Part shown: positions 1-8,860 of the stretch, piece after piece
Layout: the number at the start of each line of letters is the position of its first letter
Numbering within the stretch: position 1 is the first letter of the stretch
Assembly (NCBI RefSeq): GCF_001051995.2
Contig: NZ_CP014646.1
Span: 4,030,001 to 4,094,000 of the forward strand
Reading direction: 5' to 3'
Length of the DNA: 64,000 nucleotides
Source: Thauera humireducens
GTDB lineage: Bacteria > Pseudomonadota > Gammaproteobacteria > Burkholderiales > Rhodocyclaceae
The notes under the pieces: model-generated
Databases searched by the model: none
What the model saw: only the letters and a program-made list of their open reading frames with translations
What the model was told of the DNA's origin: nothing
Position numbers and translations under genes: made by a program

Positions 1-1
1 C

Positions 2-823
2 GACAAGACCATCGACGCCGGCTACACCTGGCTGGGTTACGACGCCGGCAAGATCCCGGCGGCGCCGCTGTTCTCGGCGCGCCCCTTCGGCATGGAACCG
101 TGGGAATACACGGCGTGGTGGTACGAGGGCGGCGGCCGCCAGCTCGCCGAGGACATTTACGGCAAACGCAACGTCCATCCGATCCTGTGCGGCATCACCG
201 GGCCCGAGACCGCGGGCTGGTTTCGCAAGGAGATCAAGTCGATGGACGATCTCAAGGGGCTCAAGATCCGCTTCGCCGGCCTCGGCGGCGAGGTCATGCA
301 GAAGGCAGGCGCCTCGGTGACCCTGCTGCCCGGCTCGGAGATCTTTCAGGCGCTGGAGAAGGGCGCGCTCGATGCAACCGAGTTCGCGATGCCGGCGGTC
401 GATCAGAAATCGGGCTTCGACAAGGTCGCCAAGTTCAATTACTTCCCTGGCTGGCACCAGCCCTACACCGCCTTTCACTTCATTGTGAACAAGCAGGTGT
501 GGGACGGACTCGAGCCCTCCACTCGCGGCATGCTGGAAATGGCCTGCACGGCCGGGGTACTGCGCAACCTCTCCAGGGGTGAGGCGATTCAGGGCGCGGT
601 CCTCCGCGGCTTAAAGGAGAAGGGCGTGACCGCGCAGCAGATCCCAGCGCCGATGCTGAGCGAACTGCAAAAGCTCAGCGATGCGGTGATGGCCGAGCAG
701 GCTGCGAAGGACGCCGACTTCAAGCGCGTCTATGAATCCCAGGAAGCGTTCGCGAAGGACTACCAGACCTGGAAGGGCCTTGCCTACCTGCCACGGGACT
801 TCAACGACGCTTCGGGCAACTGA
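2..823 (+). CDS. TRAP transporter substrate-binding protein DctP (5' end outside window)
   Basis: This is the C-terminal ~273 residues of the periplasmic solute-binding protein of a TRAP transporter; the reading frame is open back to base 2, so the signal peptide and N-terminal lobe lie to the left. The visible part has the DctP-family pattern of a conserved 'LKGLKIR' strand (bases 253-273), followed by 'GGEVMQKAGA' and the ligand-lobe 'ALEKGALDATEF' segment. The sequence style, with its paired 'EPWEYTAWWYEGGG' stretch, recalls the mannitol/chloroaromatic-type branch of DctP rather than the C4-dicarboxylate branch found at 16519 (recall, not a search). The two permease genes follow at once, so it delivers its ligand to them. 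The ligand is probably an organic or aromatic acid, judging from the downstream oxygenase. Confidence 0.9.
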   Translation, partial: DKTIDAGYTWLGYDAGKIPAAPLFSARPFGMEPWEYTAWWYEGGGRQLAEDIYGKRNVHPILCGITGPETAGWFRKEIKSMDDLKGLKIRFAGLGGEVMQKAGASVTLLPGSEIFQALEKGALDATEFAMPAVDQKSGFDKVAKFNYFPGWHQPYTAFHFIVNKQVWDGLEPSTRGMLEMACTAGVLRNLSRGEAIQGAVLRGLKEKGVTAQQIPAPMLSELQKLSDAVMAEQAAKDADFKRVYESQEAFAKDYQTWKGLAYLPRDFNDASGN

Positions 824-910
824 GCAAACCCCTCGAGTGAGAACCGGCGCGGGGAGGCGGGATGCCCGCGCCGGCATGACCCAATGCCCACCGATCCAGC
901 GGAGAGGACC

Positions 911-1653
911 ATGAGCAACCTGAAGCTCAAACCCGACGCGCTCGCTGCCCCCGGCAGCAAGCCCGGCGACCTGCAATACCCGAAACGCGACGCCGAATTA
1001 CCGGAGACGGCCTTTTCCCGCGTCGTCGACCGCCCCCTAACCCGTCTGGGGTCAGCCATGTCCTGGCTATGGCTTGGCCTCATTGCCGTCATCGTGGTCA
1101 ATGTGGCCATGAAAAACCTGTTCGGCGACAGTCGGGTGGAGTTCGAGGAGATCCAGTGGCACCTCTATTCGGCCCTCTTCATGCTGGGGCTGGCCGCAGC
1201 GCTTGTGACGGATGACCACGTGCGAGTAGACCTGCTGTACGAGCGCTTCGGTCTGCGTACTAAAGCCTGGGTGGACGCACTAGGCATCGTCTTTCTGCTG
1301 CTGCCCTTCCTGGCCATACTGTTGTGGTACGGCCTGCCTTTCGTAGCCGATTCGCTTGCCACCGGAGAACGTTCCAGCGCACCGGCCGGGCTGAGTCACC
1401 GCTGGCTCATCAAGAGCATGCTGGTGATCGGCTGCACCCTCCTCGTCCTGGCGGCCTTGGCGCGGCTGCAGCGGACGGTCACGCTGCTTTTCCTGACGGA
1501 GCGGGAGTCGCCGCCCTGTCCTGCCGAGGGAAGCGAAAGCCTCGCGAGGCAAAGGGATGCCAGCGGCGAGGCGCGCGACCGGTCGTCATCGTCCGTGCAA
1601 GAAGAGCACCGGGAGCCGGAGGCACTCCGCCTCATCCATGCCGGAGGCAAATC

Positions 1654-1657
<4 letters not shown>
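911..1657 (+). CDS. TRAP transporter small permease DctQ
   Basis: This is the small membrane subunit (248 aa) of the TRAP transporter, which links the binding protein to the large permease. Four hydrophobic helices are visible in residues ~45-195, with 'WLWLGLIAVIVVNVAMKNL' the first and the conserved 'EEIQWHLYSALFMLGLAAAL' the second. The start at 911 is preferred over an upstream ATG at 884 because GGAGAGG lies just upstream (900-906). The last ~55 residues are hydrophilic and rich in E, R and S, an unusual tail for a family of about 160-200 residues. Its stop codon overlaps the next start (ATGA, 1654-1657), so it is translationally coupled to dctM. Confidence 0.9.
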
Positions 1658-3045
<1,388 letters not shown>

Positions 3046-3059
3046 GGGCACTTGCCCAC

Positions 3060-3104
3060 CCCGAGCGTGCCGAGCCCGTTTCTGCCGGGCTCGGCACGCT
3101 CGGG
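3060..3104. terminator. 19-bp perfect hairpin between convergent dctM and gntR
   Basis: Bases 3060-3078 and 3086-3104 are exact reverse complements around a 7-base loop. The element sits between the ends of two convergent genes, so it can act as a bidirectional transcript end. There is no T-run on either side, so it may be a Rho-assisted terminator or a 3' end stabiliser rather than a classical intrinsic terminator. Confidence 0.6.
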
Positions 3105-3144
3105 AACCGGAACGACGGGTGCAACACTACCGCTCCGGGCCGCT

Positions 3145-3840
3145 TCAGGCGAGCTGTGGCCGCGCCTGAAGGATCTCTCCGAGGCGGCGCGTCAGGTTTT
3201 CCCGCGCCTGCGTCGTGTGCTGCTCCGACAATGCTGCCGCCCGCGCGCCCTCACCTGAGGCGATCGCATTCGCGATCGCCTCATGCTCATCCCAGATCGA
3301 CGCCCTTTGTGCGGAAGACTGCAGGACCGCCCCCATCGCCCGGCGCAGATGGACCCAATGCACCTGCGTGCTCTGGGCGATGAGCGGATTTTGCGCTGCC
3401 TCGTAGATCGCGCGATGAAACGCCACGTCGGCATCGATCATGGCTCTTACGTCCTTGCCCGCCGAAGCGCGTCGCCCCTCCGCGATCAGGGCGGGGGCGA
3501 TCTGATAGCGACGTTCGGCCGCGAGCCGGGCCGCCAGCGCGTCGAGGGCGCCGCGCACGGCGTAGAGATCGCCGATCCAGCAGGGGTCGAGCGGGGTCAC
3601 GAGGACGCCGCGACCGGGCGCGTCCTGAACCAGCCCATCCTTCTTCAACAGCCGCAATGCTTGCAGCACCGGAGAGCGCGAGACCTCCATCTCGTCGGCT
3701 ATCTCTTCCTGCGTGAGGCGCGTCCCTGGCGCCAGGGTGCCGTCGGTGATTGCGTCAAGGAGCTTCTGGTAGACCTCGTCGACATAGTCGGGGCGGACCT
3801 GGATTTTCGCGAGTCTCTTGATCATAGCGGGCCTGCTCAA
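3145..3840 (-). CDS. GntR-family (FadR/FCD-type) transcriptional regulator
   Basis: This 231-aa regulator has an N-terminal winged helix-turn-helix (residues ~18-85, with 'TRLTQEEIADEMEVSRSPVL' as the recognition region) and a C-terminal all-helical FCD ligand domain (~90-220, with the 'DVAFHRAIYEAAQNP' metal/ligand motif). Such proteins usually repress catabolic operons and release DNA when the substrate or an intermediate binds. It is divergent from the reductoisomerase gene. A TGTATTCAG half-palindrome lies just upstream of its start, and TGTATACAG sites lie before the two divergent genes, so autoregulation and control of the cluster are likely. An internal start at the second Met (residue 6) is possible. 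Confidence 0.92.
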   Translation of the reverse strand: MSRPAMIKRLAKIQVRPDYVDEVYQKLLDAITDGTLAPGTRLTQEEIADEMEVSRSPVLQALRLLKKDGLVQDAPGRGVLVTPLDPCWIGDLYAVRGALDALAARLAAERRYQIAPALIAEGRRASAGKDVRAMIDADVAFHRAIYEAAQNPLIAQSTQVHWVHLRRAMGAVLQSSAQRASIWDEHEAIANAIASGEGARAAALSEQHTTQARENLTRRLGEILQARPQLA

Positions 3841-3843
3841 ATT

Positions 3844-3860
3844 TTGTATTCAGTATGCAA
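3844..3860. promoter_or_regulatory. Imperfect GntR operator (site A)
   Basis: TTGTATTCAGTATGCAA is an imperfect dyad four bases upstream of the GntR start codon. It contains TGTATTCAG (3845-3853), one mismatch from the TGTATACAG core found at the two other sites of the cluster. The likely role is autoregulation of the gntR gene. Confidence 0.55.
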
Positions 3861-3930
3861 TTGGATCGAGGTGGCGGTCAAATCCGACCCTCAGAGCCCT
3901 TGACTTTCTCCAGTCGACTCGCTAGTGTGC

Positions 3931-3956
3931 ACTGAACTCTGTATACAGAGTTCAGT
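3931..3956. promoter_or_regulatory. 26-bp perfect palindromic operator (site B)
   Basis: The two 13-base halves of 3931-3956 are exact reverse complements centred on GTATAC. It lies 33 bp before the reductoisomerase start and 91 bp from the GntR start, the expected place for a repressor operator. The inner 11-mer CTGTATACAGA (3939-3949) recurs exactly at 5058-5068 before the oxygenase gene. Assignment to the adjacent GntR regulator is by inference. Confidence 0.8.
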
Positions 3957-3988
3957 TTATCCAAGAACGAATGGAAAGGAATCAGTCG

Positions 3989-5005
3989 ATGAAGGTGCTC
4001 TACGACAAGGATGCGGACCCCGCCATGCTCCGCGCACGCCGCGTGGCGGTGATCGGCTACGGCTCACAAGGCCACGCGCACGCGCTGAACCTCAGGGACA
4101 GCGGAGTGGAGGTCGTGGTGGGGCTGAGGGAGGAAGGTACCTCGTGGGCGAAGGCGGTCGACGCCGGTTTCAAGGTGAGCGGCGTGCGTGAAGCCGTGGC
4201 CGATGCGGACATCGTCATGCTGCTCGTCCCAGATGAAGCGGCCGCGACTGTGTATCGTCGAGACATGCATGTGGCAATGCGCGAAGGCGCAACCCTCGCG
4301 TTCGCCCATGGCTTCAACATCCATTACGGCCAGATCGTGCCGCGCTCCGACCTCGACGTGATCCTGGTGGCGCCCAAGGCACCGGGGCATACCGTGCGAT
4401 CGACCTACACCGCGGGTGGTGGCGTACCGGCGCTCGTCGCCGTGGCGAATGACCATTCCGGCACGGCACGGGAGATCGCACTTGCCTACGCTACGGCGAT
4501 CGGCTGCGGGCGCGCTGGGGTAATCGAAACAAGCTTTGTCGAGGAAACTGAAACCGACCTATTTGGCGAGCAGGCCGTCCTCTGCGGCGGTGCAGTCGAA
4601 CTCGTCAAGGCCGGATTCGAAACCCTTGTCGAGGGGGGCTACGCGCCCGAGATGGCGTATTTCGAATGCCTGCATGAATTAAAGCTCATCGTAGACCTGC
4701 TCTACGAGGGCGGCATCGGCACGATGAACTACGGGATCTCGAACAATGCGGAGTTCGGCGAGTACGTCAGCGGGCCGCGCGTCGTCACCGCCCAGACCAA
4801 GGCCGCGATGCGCGAGGTGCTGAATGACATCCGCTCTGGCGCCTATGCCAAGCAGTTCATTCTCGAGAGCCAGGCCGGCAACCCGACGCTGCACGCCCGT
4901 CGACGGCTGGCTGCGGCGCACCCAATCGAAGAAGTCGGTACGCGTCTTCGGGCGATGATGCCGTGGATCTCCGCAGGCGCGCTCGTTGACCGCAGCAGGA
5001 ACTGA
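3989..5005 (+). CDS. Ketol-acid reductoisomerase (class I), accessory paralogue
   Basis: This 338-residue protein has exactly the class I KARI length. The Rossmann motif GYGSQGH is at residues 23-29, H107 is the expected catalytic-region histidine, and the two-metal site ligands D190, E194, E226 and E230 are all present. The family converts acetohydroxy acids to dihydroxy acids (IlvC, valine/isoleucine synthesis). The start at 3989 follows AAGGAA; a longer reading from 3971 adds six residues. It is not next to ilvB or ilvH but to a TRAP transporter, GntR regulator and Rieske oxygenase, behind a palindromic operator. It is probably a catabolic or substrate-shifted paralogue. The cofactor loop after R47 reads EEGTS, where class I enzymes usually have a small basic or serine loop, which could alter NADPH preference. 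Confidence 0.88.
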   Translation: MKVLYDKDADPAMLRARRVAVIGYGSQGHAHALNLRDSGVEVVVGLREEGTSWAKAVDAGFKVSGVREAVADADIVMLLVPDEAAATVYRRDMHVAMREGATLAFAHGFNIHYGQIVPRSDLDVILVAPKAPGHTVRSTYTAGGGVPALVAVANDHSGTAREIALAYATAIGCGRAGVIETSFVEETETDLFGEQAVLCGGAVELVKAGFETLVEGGYAPEMAYFECLHELKLIVDLLYEGGIGTMNYGISNNAEFGEYVSGPRVVTAQTKAAMREVLNDIRSGAYAKQFILESQAGNPTLHARRRLAAAHPIEEVGTRLRAMMPWISAGALVDRSRN

Positions 5006-5057
5006 GCTTCATCACCAAGTGTTCGCGCCCCGCCGCGGAAAATAGTGCGCGGAAAAA

Positions 5058-5068
5058 CTGTATACAGA
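5058..5068. promoter_or_regulatory. GTATAC operator (site C) before the oxygenase gene
   Basis: CTGTATACAGA repeats the 11-base core of the 26-bp palindrome at 3931-3956. It lies 74 bp before the oxygenase start, in a 136-bp gap after the reductoisomerase. This suggests the oxygenase-reductase pair has its own GntR-controlled promoter. Confidence 0.65.
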
Positions 5069-5141
5069 ATACGAACTTCAATCCCCGTGGCCAGCCATCT
5101 GGGCTGGCCCGACTGCCCCACCACCAAAAGGAGAGAGCATC

Positions 5142-6683
5142 ATGATCAAGCCATCCGAGAAGCACGACGCGCCCCGCAGCACCGGTGGCAGCGCCGTCAG
5201 CAGGAAACTCGTTCCCTACGGCGGCTACTACACCAACAAGGTGCCGGACCACGACCCGGAGCTGACCGAGGTCGGGGCCGGCACCCCGATGGGCGAATAT
5301 CTGCGCCGCTTCTGGCATCCCGTATGCATGGCGATGGAGCTGACCGACACGCCTCGCTTCCTCAAGATCCTGGGCGAAGAGCTGGTCTGCTTCCGCGACG
5401 GCAGCGGCCGTGTTGGCCTCCTGCATGCCCATTGCGTGCACCGCGGCGCCTCGCTCGAGTACGGCAAGATTGAGGAGCATGGCATCTCCTGTTGCTACCA
5501 CGGCATGGTGTTCGACGTCGACGGCACCTGCCTGCGCGTTCCCTTTCCGCAGGGCGAGGAGGAAGAAGGCGAGCGCTACCGCTGTTCGATCCGCCAGGGC
5601 GCGTACAAGGCCTTCGAACGCAACGGTCTGATCTTCGCCTACATGGGCCCGCCGGACGCCGAACCGCCGTTCCCGGAGTGGGAAGGCAACTTCACCGTGG
5701 CCGACGGCGACGAGCTGGTTCCGTACAGCAACTTCCAGCACTGCAACTGGCTGCAGGTGCAGGACAACGCCGCGGACAACTATCACACCATGGCGCTGCA
5801 CGCGAAACGCCAGGTGACCGGCGAGAACTACCAGGGGACCACCTTCGACGAAGTGGGCGCGGCAACGATGGAGGTGCCACCGGACATGCAGTTCTTCCCC
5901 GTCCATGGCGGGCGCAGCCTGGCTTGTGCCGGCGCCCGTCGTGCCGACGGTGAGCACATGCACATCCGCGTGCAGCATCAGGTGCTGCCGAATCTGAGCC
6001 TGCACGCCTACACCTCGGAAGACGGCAAGCGCAAGAAACTCTTCAGCCGCTTCCACATGATCCGCTGGACGGTGCCGGTGGACGACTACAACGCAAAGAT
6101 GATCGGCTGGCGCGTCATGGGGCCGGGAATCGACACCCGCGGCATCGGCGACAAGAGCATGGTCGGCTACGAGACAATCGACTTCCTCGAAGGCCAGGTG
6201 GCGATGCGCCGGCCGGAGCGCTTCGGCGACTACAAGCTGGAGGACATGCCGCCCATCCCCTCGGACCACCGCGCTCGAGCGAACTACAAGGACTGCCAGT
6301 ACGCGCCCGGCGACTACGAGGCCATCGTCAGCCAGCGCCCGATCGCGGTGCACGCGCTGGAGAACCCAACCCGGTTCGATGCTGGCCTGTACATGTTCCG
6401 CAAGCTGCTGCGTGACGCCGTGCGGGGCACGAATCCGAAGGCCGGTCCGGAGGAGTTCGCGCAGTGGCTGCGCGACTGCGCCGGCGCGCCTAACAGCTAT
6501 TGTTCCGGCAACGTGTTCGAACTCCCCGAAGCAGAAACAGTTGAGGAAGAGGTTCGCAACCGGCGTCGCTTGGCGAAGGAGGTGGTCGCCATCCTGACTG
6601 CTTCGGATCAGTTGAAAGGGGCGGAGCGCGCCGAATTCGTCAAGCTCAAGTTCGAGGAACTCGAGCAGAGCTTCAAGAAGTGA
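5142..6683 (+). CDS. Rieske non-haem iron oxygenase, large subunit
   Basis: This 513-aa oxygenase belongs to the phthalate 4,5-dioxygenase-like group. The N-terminal Rieske [2Fe-2S] domain has C98-x-H100 and C117-x-x-H120. The mononuclear iron site is visible as D212-N-Y-H215-T-M-A-L-H220. Such enzymes hydroxylate or O/N-demethylate aromatic and related substrates with electrons from a separate reductase, here the next gene. AAAGGAGAG precedes the start. At 513 residues it is somewhat longer than typical members (~430-450), with extra sequence near residues 1-30 and at the C-terminus. The exact substrate cannot be read from the sequence. Confidence 0.92.
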   Translation: MIKPSEKHDAPRSTGGSAVSRKLVPYGGYYTNKVPDHDPELTEVGAGTPMGEYLRRFWHPVCMAMELTDTPRFLKILGEELVCFRDGSGRVGLLHAHCVHRGASLEYGKIEEHGISCCYHGMVFDVDGTCLRVPFPQGEEEEGERYRCSIRQGAYKAFERNGLIFAYMGPPDAEPPFPEWEGNFTVADGDELVPYSNFQHCNWLQVQDNAADNYHTMALHAKRQVTGENYQGTTFDEVGAATMEVPPDMQFFPVHGGRSLACAGARRADGEHMHIRVQHQVLPNLSLHAYTSEDGKRKKLFSRFHMIRWTVPVDDYNAKMIGWRVMGPGIDTRGIGDKSMVGYETIDFLEGQVAMRRPERFGDYKLEDMPPIPSDHRARANYKDCQYAPGDYEAIVSQRPIAVHALENPTRFDAGLYMFRKLLRDAVRGTNPKAGPEEFAQWLRDCAGAPNSYCSGNVFELPEAETVEEEVRNRRRLAKEVVAILTASDQLKGAERAEFVKLKFEELEQSFKK

Positions 6684-6773
6684 CGGCCGCGTCTTGACCC
6701 GGCCGAGCGGCAGCGGAATGCGAGGTTCCGCTGCCCGCAGCGCTTTCTCCATCGACAGTGATAAGGACCCGAC

Positions 6774-7766
6774 ATGAATACCACCATTGCCCACGCTGCC
6801 TCCAGCGGGCGGATCGAATTGCTGGTGCGGCAGATCCGCATGGAAGCGAAGGACATCCACTCCTACGAGCTGATCGACCCCGATGGGCGGCCGCTGCCCG
6901 CCTTTGCGGCGGGTGCGCACATCGATGTCCACATCGCGCCGAACCTGATTCGCCAGTATTCCCTGTGTAACGATCCCGCGGAGCGCCACCGGTATGTGAT
7001 TGGAGTCCTGCGCGACGAGCGCGGCCGCGGCGGCTCCAAGGCCTTGCACGAACGCCTAAGGGTTGGCGATCGCGTCACCGTCGGCACGCCGCGCAACAGC
7101 TTCGAGCTGGCCGCGGGAAGCGGGAAAACGATCCTGCTCGCCGGCGGGATCGGCATCACCCCGCTGAAGGCGATGGCGCATGTGCTCGAGGCTTCGAGCG
7201 CGGACTTCGAGCTGCATTACTGTGCCAGGGGACCGGAGTCGGTGGCGTTCCAGGCGGAAATGACGGCCTTCGCCCCAGGTGAGTGCCTGCACTACCACTT
7301 CGACGGCGGCAACCCAGCCAACGGCCTCGACATCGAGGCTCTCTTGGCGCGACCCGTAGACGGATCGCATTTGTACTACTGCGGTCCTGCCGGCTTCATG
7401 GAGGCATGCCGAAAGGCCTCCGCGCATTGGCCGGCGGGTTCGGTGCATTGCGAGCATTTCAAGGCGCCGGCCGCGGCGCAGCCATCGACCAACGCGCGCG
7501 ACGATTCCGCATGTGTCGCTGAGATCGCCAGCACCGGCCAGAAGATAGTGGTGCGCCAGGGGCAAAGCCTGGCCGAGGCACTGCAGGCGGCGGGCCTGCC
7601 GGTCGAGACCTCCTGCCAGTCAGGGCTCTGCGGCGCCTGCAAGGTCCGCTATCTCTGCGGGGACATCGATCACCAGGACTACATCCTGGATGACGATGCC
7701 CGGCGCGAATTCTTCACGCCCTGCGTCTCGCGACCACGCAGCGGAATGGTAGTGCTGGACTTGTGA
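6774..7766 (+). CDS. Oxygenase reductase (FMN/NAD/[2Fe-2S], phthalate dioxygenase reductase type)
   Basis: This 330-aa reductase passes electrons from NAD(P)H to the upstream Rieske oxygenase. An FMN-binding 'RQYSLCNDP' motif lies in the N-terminal barrel, the nucleotide-binding 'LLAGGIGITPLKAMA' near residue 120, and a plant-type ferredoxin domain forms the C-terminal ~85 residues with 'CQSGLCGACK' and the final 'TPC' cysteine. Domain order (FMN, NAD, ferredoxin) is that of class IA reductases such as VanB/OphA1. It is 90 bp downstream of the oxygenase gene and co-oriented, so probably co-transcribed. Confidence 0.93.
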   Translation: MNTTIAHAASSGRIELLVRQIRMEAKDIHSYELIDPDGRPLPAFAAGAHIDVHIAPNLIRQYSLCNDPAERHRYVIGVLRDERGRGGSKALHERLRVGDRVTVGTPRNSFELAAGSGKTILLAGGIGITPLKAMAHVLEASSADFELHYCARGPESVAFQAEMTAFAPGECLHYHFDGGNPANGLDIEALLARPVDGSHLYYCGPAGFMEACRKASAHWPAGSVHCEHFKAPAAAQPSTNARDDSACVAEIASTGQKIVVRQGQSLAEALQAAGLPVETSCQSGLCGACKVRYLCGDIDHQDYILDDDARREFFTPCVSRPRSGMVVLDL

Positions 7767-7794
7767 CGCCGGGATTGCCGCCTAAGGTGGGATG

Positions 7795-8128
7795 ATGAGT
7801 ACCGCAAGTACCCTGAAGCGCTAGAACCGGAAGTTTCAGCACACGGGCGGAACGAGCGAGGGGAACCGGAAGTGCGGGTTCCGCCCGGCGTTCCACGACC
7901 GCGAAACGGGCAATCACCTATACTTACGGCTTTTCAGATGGGACGCCAGCACCGTGCCACCTTCTCGACGGACTGCCGGATTGTGTTGTGGTCGAGCACG
8001 AGGGCACGGGACGAGTTCATGGCGTCAAGACAAGCGTCATTGCCGGATTCGTTTAAGAGGGAGAATTTTTCACGCGCGAACCGGCGATGGCTTTGGTTGC
8101 CTCGGTCGAACCACAAGCGGCAGCCTGA
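7795..8128 (+). pseudogene. Decayed small conserved hypothetical gene
   Basis: From ATG 7795 the frame reads M-S-T-A-S-T-L-K-R and then hits TAG (7822-7824). It continues as a sensible protein to 'CGFRPAFHDRETG', where a one-base insertion near 7910 shifts it into 'TYTYGFSDGTPAPCHLLDGL'. A TAA follows the segment 'VKTSVIAGFV', and the frame resumes as 'EGEFFTRE' to a final TGA at 8126-8128. Joined, these pieces make a ~110-aa protein like small hypothetical proteins recalled from accessory regions of Burkholderiales and Pseudomonas. Two nonsense codons and a frameshift mark it as dead. Its decay fits an island edge. Confidence 0.6.
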
Positions 8129-8360
8129 CGCAGCCCGTGGCATCAGTGCGCGGGAAGCATTGACTATTGTGGCGCCATGGGCATATCCCGACTCAGCGAG
8201 TGGCAGCTTCATCTCGACAAGTAGCCGGTCGAGTTGCGATTGTCATGTGACGGCAACGGGCCGGTAGTTCCAGTTGGCTGTCGGCTTGATCTCTCCATTG
8301 AGCTGCTCGAGTTTCTTGGTTGACGGAGGGGTAGCTGCTTTGAGCATTTGCGTTAACTCA

Positions 8361-8672
8361 TTAAGTCGCGCGCCGTGCTGCTATCTGTTCCGCTTTTGTC
8401 GGACGGCCGCGCCGCCTTGGTGCGGGCGGTGGCAGATCTGGCACGGAGGCATAGCGTGCAGGAAGATGGCTTGTTCTCTGTTTTTCTTCTAGCCAAGCTT
8501 CGACGTCTAGCGGTCTGAAGCGCAAAAGCCTACCCAGCCTCGTGATTCGGGGTAAGTCACCGCCGGTCGAGCTTCTGTTGTAGATAGTCTGTGTTGCCAG
8601 GCCTAGCAGCTTGGCGAGTGTTTCTGGTGTGAGGAGTGGCTCCAAGGTCCATGTTCGCGCGTGAGCAGTCAC
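8361..8672 (-). CDS. AlpA/excisionase-like helix-turn-helix protein
   Basis: This 103-aa protein has a MerR/AlpA-type DNA-binding domain: 'LLTPETLAKLLGLATQTIYN' is the helix-turn-helix and 'LPRITRLGRLLRFRPLDVEA' the wing with the typical R-F-x-x-x-D-V-x-x-W ending. The tail is rich in P and R ('PAPRRRGRPTKAEQ'). Such proteins act as excisionases or directionality factors, or as regulators, of prophages and integrative elements. The start is GTG at 8672 and overlaps a dyad. Base composition is lower in GC than its neighbours. It lies near iterons and a tRNA-Leu fragment, which supports an element-borne origin. Confidence 0.75.
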   Translation of the reverse strand: MTAHARTWTLEPLLTPETLAKLLGLATQTIYNRSSTGGDLPRITRLGRLLRFRPLDVEAWLEEKQRTSHLPARYASVPDLPPPAPRRRGRPTKAEQIAARRAT

Positions 8673-8680
8673 ATGACTGC
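8665..8680. promoter_or_regulatory. Dyad over the start of the HTH gene
   Basis: GCAGTCA-CA-TGACTGC is a 7-bp-arm inverted repeat that covers the GTG start codon of the excisionase-like gene. The position suggests an autoregulatory operator or translational control site. The evidence is the symmetry and place alone. Confidence 0.4.
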
Positions 8681-8755
8681 CAAGAATGTAGTCACCAGAG
8701 CGCAGTTTATTGGGGGCCGGGCCAGTGGGAGGCGGGGAGAAGGGAGCATCGGTTT

Positions 8756-8783
8756 TGCAGCACGTTGCAGCATTTCTGCAGCA
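8756..8783. repeat. Three TGCAGCA direct repeats (iterons)
   Basis: TGCAGCA occurs at 8756-8762, 8766-8772 and 8777-8783, spaced 10 and 11 bp, i.e. on one face of the helix. The array is bracketed by GTTTTGCAG (8752-8760) and CTGCAAAAAC (8791-8800), a near inverted repeat. It lies about 100-150 bp from the tRNA-Leu fragment, where integrase arm-type or Xis sites are expected. Confidence 0.55.
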
Positions 8784-8860
8784 CTAGGCGCTGCAAAAAC
8801 TGGTAAGATCAAGTAACGCTGGGTATGGAAGTGCGTTGATTTTGTTGTGTTTTTGTGCTT

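Noticed and set aside
4857..7049. A 730-codon minus-strand frame opposite the reductoisomerase end, oxygenase and reductase genes
   Set aside because: It spans three certain plus-strand genes and has no domain; it is an antisense effect of third-position GC.
7934..8212. A 92-codon minus-strand frame opposite the decayed small gene
   Set aside because: The plus strand carries a broken but recognisable product; the minus frame has no family or ribosome site.
8720..8800. A CRISPR-like array from the TGCAGCA repeats
   Set aside because: The repeats are 7 bp with 3-4-bp spacers, far from CRISPR dimensions; iterons explain them better. No CRISPR array or cas gene was seen anywhere in the window.
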